Shown here in pieces: positions 7,991 to 16,239 of a DNA stretch of 63,639 bases. The position numbers were made by a program, and so were the translations under genes. Origin of the DNA: Flavobacteriales bacterium (GTDB lineage: Bacteria > Bacteroidota > Bacteroidia > Flavobacteriales > JANQLC01); contig JANQLC010000009.1 of the NCBI GenBank assembly GCA_028280815.1, positions 1 to 63,639 on the forward strand, read 5' to 3'. How positions within the stretch are numbered: the stretch's first letter is position 1; each line of letters opens with the position of its first letter. Under the pieces are notes generated by a model. It worked only from the letters and a program-made list of their open reading frames with translations, was not told the DNA's origin and made no database searches.

Positions 7991-8494
7991 TCATAACCAC
8001 AAGCCTTTTATCTTTAGGGTTTGTTCGATGATGTCGCGCACGCAGCCATATCCGCCTTTTATGGGTGATACGTAGTCGGCAATCGCCTTGATCTCAGCTA
8101 CTGCATCGACCGGGCAAGCCGCAACGCCCGATGCGCGCATAACAGCCTTATCCAATATGTCGTCTCCCATATACAGGATCTGTTTCGGTTTGAGCCCGTG
8201 CTGGCTGCAAAAGTCGGTGTAGGGGTCCATTTTGTTTTGGGCGTTCATGTAGATGTCGGTTATACCCAAGCTTTGGAGCCTCTTTTTGACCATTTCGTTT
8301 CTGCCTCCGGTGATGATTCCAACGCGCATGTCCTGTTGTACGGCGAAGTGCAGTGCATAGCCATCGCGTGAATGCACGCTTCGCACCAGGCTGCCATCGG
8401 GTAGTAAGATGAGTCGGTTGTCCGTCATGACGCCGTCCACGTCGAAGAGCAGGGCTTGGATGTCCGTTAATAAAGTCTTATAGTTCTCTTTCAT
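7991..8494 (-). CDS. kdsC: 3-deoxy-D-manno-octulosonate 8-phosphate phosphatase (KdsC)
   Basis: HAD-superfamily tetrameric phosphatase releasing Kdo from Kdo-8-P for lipopolysaccharide inner core synthesis. Motif I is FDVDGVMTD, motif II lies in GIITGG, and motif III/IV region is YMGDDILD. At 167 residues with no cap domain it matches KdsC. The start overlaps the upstream DUF2520 gene by 17 bases. KdsA, the preceding pathway enzyme, is encoded at 21.1 kb, so both steps are in this window though not in one operon. Confidence 0.9.
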   Translation of the reverse strand: MKENYKTLLTDIQALLFDVDGVMTDNRLILLPDGSLVRSVHSRDGYALHFAVQQDMRVGIITGGRNEMVKKRLQSLGITDIYMNAQNKMDPYTDFCSQHGLKPKQILYMGDDILDKAVMRASGVAACPVDAVAEIKAIADYVSPIKGGYGCVRDIIEQTLKIKGLWL

Positions 8495-9227
8495 GGGTTT
8501 CTATTATGGATTGAGTCAGGGCTGTATAGAGGGATCGCCCTTTTTTCCCTTTCATCAAGGCTAGGTGGTTTTTTATGGATTTCCAATCCCGGCGCAGGGC
8601 CGGGCCGGTTTGTGCCGCTTGGGGCCCTAGGGCAAAGGCTTTTTGCAGGGTGGTATCCACGAGGGGGTGGAGCGTGTGAAAATCCATGCCGATGTTCGCC
8701 AGCATTTGTTGGCTCAGGTAGAGTAGGTGGTTTACGAAGTTGTTGCTCAATACGGCTGCCAGGTGTAGCTGAAGCCTTTGCGCACTGGATAGATACCGCC
8801 CTTTTTTGGCGATCTGTGCCGTTAGTCCTTCTAAGAAAGCCGCCGTGCCAGCGTCTGAGGCTTCTACAAAGAAAGGGATGCGGTTGTAGTCTGTCTGTGT
8901 GCCTTTCGTAAAGCTCTCCAGTGGGTACAGCACCCCGCGTTTTTGTTGTGGGACGATCGTCAGCGGCAGGGCACCGCTCGAGTGGATGACCCGTGCGTGG
9001 GGGTTGGGGATTCTCCTTGCCACCGCTGCGATTTTTTCATCGGGTACGGCTAAAAAGTACACATCGGTCTCTCGGGCTTTTTCCCAACTGACCACAGGCA
9101 CCCCTTTGACTGTGCGGTCGTGGTGGGTGATGACCTGAATCGCTGAAGCGACGCCGTTCTCGACGAGCATTTGGTGCAGATGACTGCCCCAATTTCCGAA
9201 TCCGATGATGCTTATCGTTTTCGACAC
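8478..9227 (-). CDS. Rossmann-fold/DUF2520 protein
   Basis: NAD(P)-binding N-terminal domain (IGFGNWGSHLHQ, close to GxGxxG) followed by the DUF2520 helical domain (HLAAVLSNNFVNHLLYLSQQML). Looks like a ProC- or KARI-related dehydrogenase; the substrate is unknown. 249 residues. First gene of the DUF2520-kdsC-maf operon. A TACCTTAG box on the minus strand at 9259-9252 is a near match to the promoter consensus. Confidence 0.87.
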   Translation of the reverse strand: MSKTISIIGFGNWGSHLHQMLVENGVASAIQVITHHDRTVKGVPVVSWEKARETDVYFLAVPDEKIAAVARRIPNPHARVIHSSGALPLTIVPQQKRGVLYPLESFTKGTQTDYNRIPFFVEASDAGTAAFLEGLTAQIAKKGRYLSSAQRLQLHLAAVLSNNFVNHLLYLSQQMLANIGMDFHTLHPLVDTTLQKAFALGPQAAQTGPALRRDWKSIKNHLALMKGKKGRSLYTALTQSIIETHEREL

Positions 9228-9331
9228 CTGTTACCGATTGAGAAGTGTCGGCTAAGGTATGACTTTTAAGGCTTTTGTCGGGGGGCTATCTTTTGCAGGT
9301 CTTATCTTTTATTTAGTTGCAGTCTAACCCC

Positions 9332-9339
9332 TACCTTTG
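9332..9339 (+). promoter_or_regulatory. -7 promoter box for the ccsBA operon
   Basis: TACCTTTG is an exact TAnnTTTG match. The predicted start near 9346 lies downstream of a TTG codon at 9317, which therefore cannot be the start; this selects the ATG at 9359. Confidence 0.55.
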
Positions 9340-9358
9340 TGCCCCTTGGTGTCAGCGC

Positions 9359-12300
9359 ATGAAAAAGATCTGTGGCTTGCTGTTCTCCACTCGGTTTACC
9401 GGCTTTTTGCTACTCCTCTTGGCGCTCGCCATGGCGGCGGCCACCTTTATAGAGAACGACTATGGTGCGATGACCGCCCGGGCCTTGGTCTATCACGCCA
9501 CTTGGTTTGAGCTCGCCCTGCTCTTGCTCGCGCTTAATTTTGCTGGCAACATAAGGCGTTACCGCTTGTGGCGGCGCGACAAGTTTCCCATATTGCTCTT
9601 TCACCTCGCCTTCTATGTGATTCTGCTCGGTGCGGCCCTTACGCGTTGGACGGGTTATGAGGGTCGGATGTTTATCAAAGAGGGGGAATCGAGTAATCGG
9701 GTCATTACGGATCGCTTGTATTTTCAGGTGCGCATCGACGACAACCGAGAGCAGCGCAGCTATCCGGATAGGGAGATGGCGCTCTCCGCCTGGGGTGGCA
9801 ATCGCTTTTCTCAAACCTATCCCTTTCGGGGCAAAGCGGTTCGGGTTGAACTGATGAATTACATTCCACTCGCTGTGACAGAAGTGGTGCGCGGTGTGTC
9901 CCGAGGCGTCCCACTGCTTCATCTCGTCGTCGGTGCGGGTGGGGACCGGCGGGATTACTACATCAAAAAGGGCGGCGTCCAATCGATTTTGGGCTTGGGT
10001 TTTGCCTTTGATAAGCCGGTTCCGGGGGCCGTTCAAATTTATACGCATGATGACGCCTTGCAGATTGAAACCCCTTTTGATGGGGTCTATCGCATCATGG
10101 CTACGCAGCAGACGGGAACGATTCGCAAAAACCAGCTGAGCGACTTGCATTTGCGCAGCCTCTATCAGATGAAGGGAATCGACTTTGTGGTCGCCGAGGT
10201 CATTCCAGGCGCCGAGTTGGTATTAAAAGCCGGAAACAAGCAGAGAGACGTGGCTAATTTAGATGTGATCCAGTTGCGGATTACTTCAGGGGATCAGACC
10301 CAATACCTCAACTTGTCGGGTAAGAGCGGCCGGGTCAGCCCGGAAACCCTGACGGAGATCAATGGTTTAAACCTCTATCTGTCTTATGGTTCCAAGTCTA
10401 TTGAACTGCCCTTTTCCATCGCGTTGCGCGATTTTCAGATGGAGCGATATCCGGGCTCTAACAGCCCGTCATCCTATGCGAGTGAGATAACCCTTATCGA
10501 CCAGGGCAGACGAACGGATTATCGAATCTTTATGAACCACGTATTGGACTATAGAGGTAATCGATTTTTTCAGGCTTCTTACTTTCCCGATGAGAGCGGC
10601 ACGGTTTTGTCCGTCAACTGCGATTTTTGGGGGACTTGGGTCTCCTACATCGGTTATTTGCTGATGGCTTTGGGCATGTTGTTAACCCTGTTTTCTAAGG
10701 GGAGTCGGTTTTGGCAGCTCAATGAAAGGCTAAAGGAGGTGAATGGGAAAAAGGGGGTTGCTGCAGCCCTCTTGTTTTTGAGTCTGAGCACCTTTGCACA
10801 GCCGCCGAGGGTTCGATCCGATACGGCAGAGCCGCCTTTTCACTCAGATGTAAGCTTGGATTCACTGCTGGAGGCACAATACATCGATGCGGAAAAGGCA
10901 GCGGACTTTGGGCGTCTAATCGTGCAGCGATTCGATGGGCGGATGCAACCGATCAACACCTTGGCTACGGACATCCTCAGAAAGGTTTACCGGCGCAACG
11001 CGTTTTCCTATACGGCCCAAGCGGGGCGCACCATTCATATGACACCCGATCAAGTCTTTTTGGGCGTGCATTACGACCCGATGGCCTGGCAATTGATTCC
11101 CATCATTTACGTTCCTGAGGCCTTGCAAAGGGAACTGGGCTCTCGGTTAAAAGTCGATGGCGATCGCGCCACACCCTTGGCTTTTTTTGATGCGCAGGCC
11201 GACTATATCCTGCGCGATTACGTGGAAAGAGCCAACCGAAAGCGGCCTGCTGAGCAGACGGCGCTCGACAAGGATGTCATAGGTGTGGATGAGCGGGTCA
11301 ATATCGTTTGGGCTATATTATTTGGGAAGTACCTGCGAATTTTTCCCAAGCCGGGCGATCCCGATCACAGCTGGTACAGTTTCACCGACCCAAAGGCTGA
11401 TTTCCAGGGGGTGGACAGTTTGGTGCAAAAGGAGTTAATCCCCTCTTATTTCAATGCCATCAGCCGCGCCAAGCGCAGTGGTGATTGGACGACTGCCGCT
11501 CGGATCGTATCGATGATTGCACGCTATCAAAAGCAGATCGGCGCTGCTGTAATGCCTTCACCCGGAAGGGTGAAATGGGAGATTCGCTACAACCGATGGC
11601 GTATCTTTTTCAAGCTGATGCTCGCCTATGCCCTACTCGGTGTACTGTTGTTGATTTTGTCTTTCGTCGCCTTGTTTAAAAAGGCTCGATGGGTAAGGAC
11701 CTGGCTCCGCGTGTTGGCCCTTTTGACTTTCGTCGGCTTTTTGATTCACGTCGGTGGCTTGGCGCTGCGTTGGTATATCACGGGGCACCCGCCCTGGAGC
11801 AATGGGCATGAGGCTACGGTATTTATCGCCGCGGTTGCCGTGGGTTCCGGTTTGGTCTTTGCCCGTAAGGACAACCGCTTTGTCTTAGCTTCGGCAGCGC
11901 TTATGGCTGTCGTGCTCCTCGGCATAGCCTATGGAAATTTGATGAGTCCGCAGCTGACCGATCTCGAGCCGGTGCTCAAATCCTATTGGCTGATGATTCA
12001 CGTAGCCGTGATAACGGGGAGCTACGGATTCCTCGGCCTGGGCAGCTCGCTGGGATTGATCGCATTGGTGCTGATCGCTGTGCGCAACAAGCGTACGGGT
12101 AAAGCCTTTGATGCCGTCCTTGTGAAGCTCTCCTATATCAATGAAATGGCCTTGACCATCGGTTTGTTTATGCTAACGGTGGGGACCTTTCTCGGCGCTG
12201 TGTGGGCTGGCGAAAGCTGGGGGCGCTATTGGGGCTGGGATCCGAAGGAGACTTGGGCGCTGATCAGCGTGATGGTTTACGCCTTTGTCTTACACCTGCG

Positions 12301-12526
12301 CTTGATGACCCGTTTGGATAATCCCTTTGCCTTTCATGTGGTTAGTTTACTGGCGGTTGGCTCTATAATTATGACGTATTTCGGCGTGAATTACTACCTA
12401 TCGGGGTTGCATTCCTATGCCAAAGGCGATCCCATCCCCATCCCGATTGGGGTGTACATTTCCCTTGCTTTGATTTGCATATTAATCGCAATTGCGTATC
12501 TTAGACACAGGAATTATAAAATGTGA
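9359..12526 (+). CDS. ccsBA: Fused ResB-CcsA cytochrome c maturation protein
   Basis: System II cytochrome c synthetase in one 1055-residue chain that exports heme and attaches it to CxxCH motifs outside the cytoplasmic membrane. The N-terminal half has ResB-type membrane spans (GFLLLLLALAMAAATF, a YHATWFELALLLLALNF segment and a FPILLFHLAFYVILL segment) and a large extracytoplasmic domain. The C-terminal half holds CcsA spans with the WWD-like heme-binding signature WGRYWGWDPKETWALI and conserved His residues. A fresh span near residue 460 separates the halves. The full-length fusion is usual for Bacteroidota. First gene of an operon with the GPx and bshB1. Confidence 0.93.
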   Translation: MKKICGLLFSTRFTGFLLLLLALAMAAATFIENDYGAMTARALVYHATWFELALLLLALNFAGNIRRYRLWRRDKFPILLFHLAFYVILLGAALTRWTGYEGRMFIKEGESSNRVITDRLYFQVRIDDNREQRSYPDREMALSAWGGNRFSQTYPFRGKAVRVELMNYIPLAVTEVVRGVSRGVPLLHLVVGAGGDRRDYYIKKGGVQSILGLGFAFDKPVPGAVQIYTHDDALQIETPFDGVYRIMATQQTGTIRKNQLSDLHLRSLYQMKGIDFVVAEVIPGAELVLKAGNKQRDVANLDVIQLRITSGDQTQYLNLSGKSGRVSPETLTEINGLNLYLSYGSKSIELPFSIALRDFQMERYPGSNSPSSYASEITLIDQGRRTDYRIFMNHVLDYRGNRFFQASYFPDESGTVLSVNCDFWGTWVSYIGYLLMALGMLLTLFSKGSRFWQLNERLKEVNGKKGVAAALLFLSLSTFAQPPRVRSDTAEPPFHSDVSLDSLLEAQYIDAEKAADFGRLIVQRFDGRMQPINTLATDILRKVYRRNAFSYTAQAGRTIHMTPDQVFLGVHYDPMAWQLIPIIYVPEALQRELGSRLKVDGDRATPLAFFDAQADYILRDYVERANRKRPAEQTALDKDVIGVDERVNIVWAILFGKYLRIFPKPGDPDHSWYSFTDPKADFQGVDSLVQKELIPSYFNAISRAKRSGDWTTAARIVSMIARYQKQIGAAVMPSPGRVKWEIRYNRWRIFFKLMLAYALLGVLLLILSFVALFKKARWVRTWLRVLALLTFVGFLIHVGGLALRWYITGHPPWSNGHEATVFIAAVAVGSGLVFARKDNRFVLASAALMAVVLLGIAYGNLMSPQLTDLEPVLKSYWLMIHVAVITGSYGFLGLGSSLGLIALVLIAVRNKRTGKAFDAVLVKLSYINEMALTIGLFMLTVGTFLGAVWAGESWGRYWGWDPKETWALISVMVYAFVLHLRLMTRLDNPFAFHVVSLLAVGSIIMTYFGVNYYLSGLHSYAKGDPIPIPIGVYISLALICILIAIAYLRHRNYKM

Positions 12527-12532
12527 TGAGAG

Positions 12533-13129
12533 ATGAAAACGATGGTTAAAATGCCCAATCACGGGTTGGCCGTTCTCTTTTTGCTGAGCTGCCTGGTAGG
12601 ATGTCACAGGAAGCGGACGACTGCAACAGTCGATAAAGCCCCTGTGAAAAAGCCCACTATATACCGGTTTACCTATACCGACATCAAAGGGAACACATAC
12701 GATTTTTCAAGGCTCAAAGGCAAGCGTGTCATGATTGTGAATACCGCTTCCAAGTGTGCGTTTACGCCTCAATACAAAAAATTAGAAGTGCTTTACGAGC
12801 GGTATAAGGCCGACGGTTTTGTGGTTATCGCCTTTCCGTCTGATGATTTTGCCCACCAGGAACCCGGTAGCAATGCGGAGATCGAGCAATTCTGTAAGTC
12901 GCGTTTTGGGGTGTGCTTTCCCATCATGGAAAAGAGTGTTGTAAAAGGGGCTGATGAGAATGAGGTCTATTGCTTTTTGACTGAAAAATCCAGAAATGGG
13001 GTCATGGATTCCAAGGTGCAGTGGAGCTTTCAAAAGTATTTGATCAATCGCGATGGTACCCTATCTGCGGTTTACTTTTCAGGGGTTGAACCCGATGATG
13101 CGCGCATTGTAAATTGGATTGAGCGGTGA
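12533..13129 (+). CDS. Glutathione peroxidase-like lipoprotein (thiol peroxidase)
   Basis: Reduces hydroperoxides using thiols. The signal ends in LVGC (Cys24), so the enzyme is a lipoprotein facing the periplasm. The peroxidatic Cys75 is in NTASKCAFTPQY, the catalytic Gln109 in HQEPG, and Trp164 in QWSFQKYL. The normally conserved Asn after Trp (WNF) is Ser165 here, an altered tetrad residue. Cys121 and Cys128 are candidate resolving cysteines. Six bases after ccsBA and overlapping bshB1 by four bases; this suggests a link with bacillithiol or periplasmic thiol redox, which is inference. Confidence 0.88.
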   Translation: MKTMVKMPNHGLAVLFLLSCLVGCHRKRTTATVDKAPVKKPTIYRFTYTDIKGNTYDFSRLKGKRVMIVNTASKCAFTPQYKKLEVLYERYKADGFVVIAFPSDDFAHQEPGSNAEIEQFCKSRFGVCFPIMEKSVVKGADENEVYCFLTEKSRNGVMDSKVQWSFQKYLINRDGTLSAVYFSGVEPDDARIVNWIER

Positions 13130-13842
13130 AATTGGATATTTTGGCCGTGGGTGCCCATCCCGATGATGTGGAATTGGGGTGCGGGGGGTGTCTGGCCAAG
13201 GAGATTTCAAGGGGTAAAAAGGTGGGTATTTTGGATTTGACCCGGGGGGAGTCGAGCACGCGGGGGATAGCTGAGACACGCCTTCAGGAAGCCCAAAAAG
13301 CCGCTGAGGTACTCGGCGTTTCCGTTCGTGAAAACTTAGGTCTGCCCGATGCTTTTTTGGAGAATTCCCCAGCCTTTCAGCTACAGCTCATACCGGTCAT
13401 TCGAAAGTACAGACCCGAGGTGGTGCTGCTCAACGCCCTTGCCGATCGGCATCCCGATCACGGAAAGGCGGGTAAACTGACTTCTGACGCTTGTTTTTTG
13501 TCTGGTTTGTGGCGGATACGAACGGACTGCGAAGGCCGATCTCAGAAAGCCTGGCGACCCGGGCGGGTCTATCACTACATTCAGGATAAGGATATTCCCC
13601 CTGATTTTTTAGTCGATATCAGTGGGTTTATGGAAGTTAAGTTGGAATCGATTCGGGCGCATGCCTCGCAGTTTTACAACCCCGATTCCAAGGAGCCGGA
13701 AAGCCCGATTACGCGTAAAGACTTCTTTGAGTTGCTGACATTTCGCGCTCGAAACTGGGGCCGTTTCGCAGCTGTGGAATACGCTGAGGGCTATACGGCG
13801 GGGCGCTATCCCTGTGTGGAATCGCTGTTTGATTTAAAATAA
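13126..13842 (+). CDS. bshB1: Bacillithiol biosynthesis deacetylase BshB1
   Basis: Zinc-dependent LmbE/PIG-L deacetylase that converts GlcNAc-malate to GlcN-malate in bacillithiol synthesis. The metal motif AHPDDVELGCGG is at residues 9-20 and the second ligand region is DRHPDHGKA; the BshB1-type HASQF element follows near residue 180. GTG start inside the GTGA overlap with the GPx gene. 238 residues, usual length. BshC, which adds cysteine in the last step, is encoded at 45.9 kb; no BshA is seen in this window. Confidence 0.92.
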   Translation: MKLDILAVGAHPDDVELGCGGCLAKEISRGKKVGILDLTRGESSTRGIAETRLQEAQKAAEVLGVSVRENLGLPDAFLENSPAFQLQLIPVIRKYRPEVVLLNALADRHPDHGKAGKLTSDACFLSGLWRIRTDCEGRSQKAWRPGRVYHYIQDKDIPPDFLVDISGFMEVKLESIRAHASQFYNPDSKEPESPITRKDFFELLTFRARNWGRFAAVEYAEGYTAGRYPCVESLFDLK

Positions 13843-14038
13843 CCTGACCATTGAATTTTGTGGTTGCGGGAATGAGGCTTTTGCCGAGGGCTTGTCGCTG
13901 TATTCGCCTCGGCGTTTGGAAATGCGGATTCGCAGGTCTATCCTTCTCTTAGGTTTGTGCGAAGGCATCGGCATGTGTTGTAAACCTGTTATTTGCCCTG
14001 TTTTTTAAATAAAATTTCGATGAGGATGCAGGCGTCCT

Positions 14039-14046
14039 TATATTTG
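14039..14046 (+). promoter_or_regulatory. -7 promoter box for tRNA-His
   Basis: TATATTTG matches TAnnTTTG; predicted transcript start near 14053, thirteen bases before the tRNA. Confidence 0.5.
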
Positions 14047-14065
14047 TACGCCTGATTTTTTTAAT

Positions 14066-14140
14066 GGTGGTCGTAGCTCAGCTGGTTAGAGCGCTGGATT
14101 GTGGTTCCAGAGGTCGCCGGTTCGAACCCGGTCTTCCACC
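14066..14140 (+). tRNA. tRNA-His (GTG)
   Basis: Cloverleaf with D-stem GCTC/GAGC, anticodon stem CTGGA/TCCAG around loop TTGTGGT (anticodon GTG), and T-arm GCCGG TTCGAAC CCGGT. The histidine-specific extra base G-1 (14066) pairs with C73. Two acceptor positions do not pair: T5 (14071) against T68 (14135) and C6 (14072) against T67 (14134). No CCA is encoded. A run of seven Ts (14142-14148) follows directly and may terminate transcription. Confidence 0.9.
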
Positions 14141-14385
14141 CTTTTTTTGTGCTCCATTTCAAGGTGTATGGGAGGCCGAGTATCATCTGAATGCAGTCCC
14201 AGCCCATTCAAAAGGTGTCAGAATTGGGATAAGGCCTTAGAAAGTGCTGGGCTAAGAGCAACAGTTGAGACAAGTATCAGCGGGCGGTTGGTAATCGGCC
14301 TAAAAGGCCGCCTGGCTGAATTTACAAAACTCGACTGCCAAAGCGCTGGCTTCTCCACAAGGCTTGTCGAGAGAATACCGATGCT

Positions 14386-14393
14386 TAACTTTG
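14386..14393 (+). promoter_or_regulatory. -7 promoter box for the ABC exporter gene
   Basis: TAACTTTG matches TAnnTTTG. Start predicted near 14400, ten bases before the ATG at 14410. Confidence 0.45.
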
Positions 14394-14409
14394 CGGCTTT
14401 TACAGGTCG

Positions 14410-16239
14410 ATGCGTTACTTTTATCGCATATTGGGAATCATTTGGAAGGGCTATCGGCGCCATTCGGTCCTAGTCGCCATCTCTACCGTTTTGTTTGCTG
14501 TTTTCTCCGTGGTTTCACTGCTCTCTTTGCAGCCCTTGCTCGGCATTATTTTAAGTACGACTAAAAGGGTTTATACCTTGCCGCAGCTTCCCGATTCCCC
14601 GATGGGTTTCCCCTCTTATCTGACGGATTCTTTTTTCTATTATTTGACGCGGTACATTCAACTACATGGAAATGTTGAGGCTTTGGGTGCGGTGAGCGTG
14701 CTGCTCGTGGGCGCTTTTTTCCTAAAAAACCTGTTTCGCTACGCATCCCTATATTTTTTGACGCCCATACGAAATGGGGTTTCACGTGATATTCGAAACG
14801 CCATACACCACAAAATTGCGGTTTTGCCGGTTTCTTTTTTTAGTGAAAAGCGAAAAGGCGATGTGTTGTCGCGGGTTTCATCCGACGTCAATGAGGTCGA
14901 GTGGTCAATCCTCTCTTCGTTGGTTCAATTGATTCGCGCCCCTTTCATGTTTTTGGGCAATCTCGTCGCCCTGCTCTTTATCAATTGTGAGCTCACCTTT
15001 TTTGCACTGCTTACGATTCCGGTAGCTGGATTTGTCATCTCTCGGATGGGTAGGAGTTTGCGCAGGGAAGCGGCGCGCACACAGGCTGTCTTGGGCAGGC
15101 TGCTCTCCCATGTGGAAGAAACCTTGAGCGCTTTAAAAATCATCGAGGTATTCCATGCAGCGGATCGGGTGCGCAGCCGTTTTGAGGAGACGAATAAGGA
15201 ATTTATGAGGTATGCCAATCGCGTATTTCGCAAAAAGGATTTGGCCTCACCGCTCGGTGAATTGATCGGATCGATAGCCATGGTGGCCATTTTTTGGTAT
15301 GGCGGCCGACTCATTCTGAATGGTGATCCCATGAGGCCCCAGGATTTTTTGGTCTACTTGGCGTTGTTTTACCAATTGATCGATCCGGCTAAGCGCATGA
15401 CGGAGTCCTATTCAAACATGCAAAAGGGAAGCGCTGCTGCGCAGCGAATCTTTGAGATTATCGATGCGCCAGTTACTTTAAAAGACAAGCCCAATGCCAA
15501 GTCGATTTCAGGTTTTGAAAACGGTATTCAACTCCAAAACCTGGGTTTTCGATATGCGGAAAAGTGGGTTTTGCAAGGCGTTTCACTATATATTCCCAAA
15601 GGGAAGACCATCGCGCTGGTAGGGGAGTCGGGGAGCGGTAAGAGCACGTTGGCCAGCTTGTTACTGCGCTTTTACGACGTGCAAGGCGGTGCGATTTTAC
15701 TCGATGGTGTGGACATAAGGGATATAAGGCTTAGGGATTACAGGGCGCTGATGGGTGTGGTCACGCAGGAGTCCATTCTCTTTAACGATACGGTTTACAA
15801 CAATATCGCCATGGGAAAGGACGCTGCGACGCAATCAGAGGTAGAAGCCGCTGCCAGGGTTGCCAATGCCCACGACTTCATCCAGGCTTTGCCACAGGGG
15901 TATCAAACGCCTATAGGCGATGCGGGCAGCAAGCTATCGGGCGGGCAACAGCAGCGCATCAGCATTGCTCGTGCCGTATTGAAAAATCCGCCGATTATGT
16001 TGCTGGACGAGGCTACTTCGGCCTTGGATACCAAGAGTGAACGCTTGGTTCAGGATGCACTGGAAAAAATGATGGCCAACCGCACGGTAATCGTCATCGC
16101 ACACCGGCTTTCCACCATACAGAAAGCAGCTGTAATCGCGGTGATGCAAGGGGGTAGAATCGTTGAAAAGGGCACGCATCAAGCGCTGGTAGAACGGGGT
16201 GGGATTTATAAGAAGTTCTTGGACCTACAGGCGGTTTAA
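14410..16239 (+). CDS. MsbA-like ABC exporter (fused permease and ATPase)
   Basis: 609-residue half-transporter that should work as a homodimer. The N-terminal domain has about six membrane segments (first at SVLVAISTVLFAVFSVVSLL) and the C-terminal ATPase has Walker A GESGSGKS, signature LSGGQQQR, Walker B IMLLDEATSALD and the switch His in IAHRLST. Sequence type fits lipid A-core exporters (MsbA) or general multidrug exporters; with Kdo genes in the window an MsbA role is plausible but not proven. It converges with the phosphohexomutase gene, the two overlapping by four bases. Confidence 0.88.
   Translation: MRYFYRILGIIWKGYRRHSVLVAISTVLFAVFSVVSLLSLQPLLGIILSTTKRVYTLPQLPDSPMGFPSYLTDSFFYYLTRYIQLHGNVEALGAVSVLLVGAFFLKNLFRYASLYFLTPIRNGVSRDIRNAIHHKIAVLPVSFFSEKRKGDVLSRVSSDVNEVEWSILSSLVQLIRAPFMFLGNLVALLFINCELTFFALLTIPVAGFVISRMGRSLRREAARTQAVLGRLLSHVEETLSALKIIEVFHAADRVRSRFEETNKEFMRYANRVFRKKDLASPLGELIGSIAMVAIFWYGGRLILNGDPMRPQDFLVYLALFYQLIDPAKRMTESYSNMQKGSAAAQRIFEIIDAPVTLKDKPNAKSISGFENGIQLQNLGFRYAEKWVLQGVSLYIPKGKTIALVGESGSGKSTLASLLLRFYDVQGGAILLDGVDIRDIRLRDYRALMGVVTQESILFNDTVYNNIAMGKDAATQSEVEAAARVANAHDFIQALPQGYQTPIGDAGSKLSGGQQQRISIARAVLKNPPIMLLDEATSALDTKSERLVQDALEKMMANRTVIVIAHRLSTIQKAAVIAVMQGGRIVEKGTHQALVERGGIYKKFLDLQAV

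Noticed and set aside
9410-10150. A 246-codon minus-strand open frame
   Set aside because: Antisense to ccsBA, composition typical of a shadow frame.
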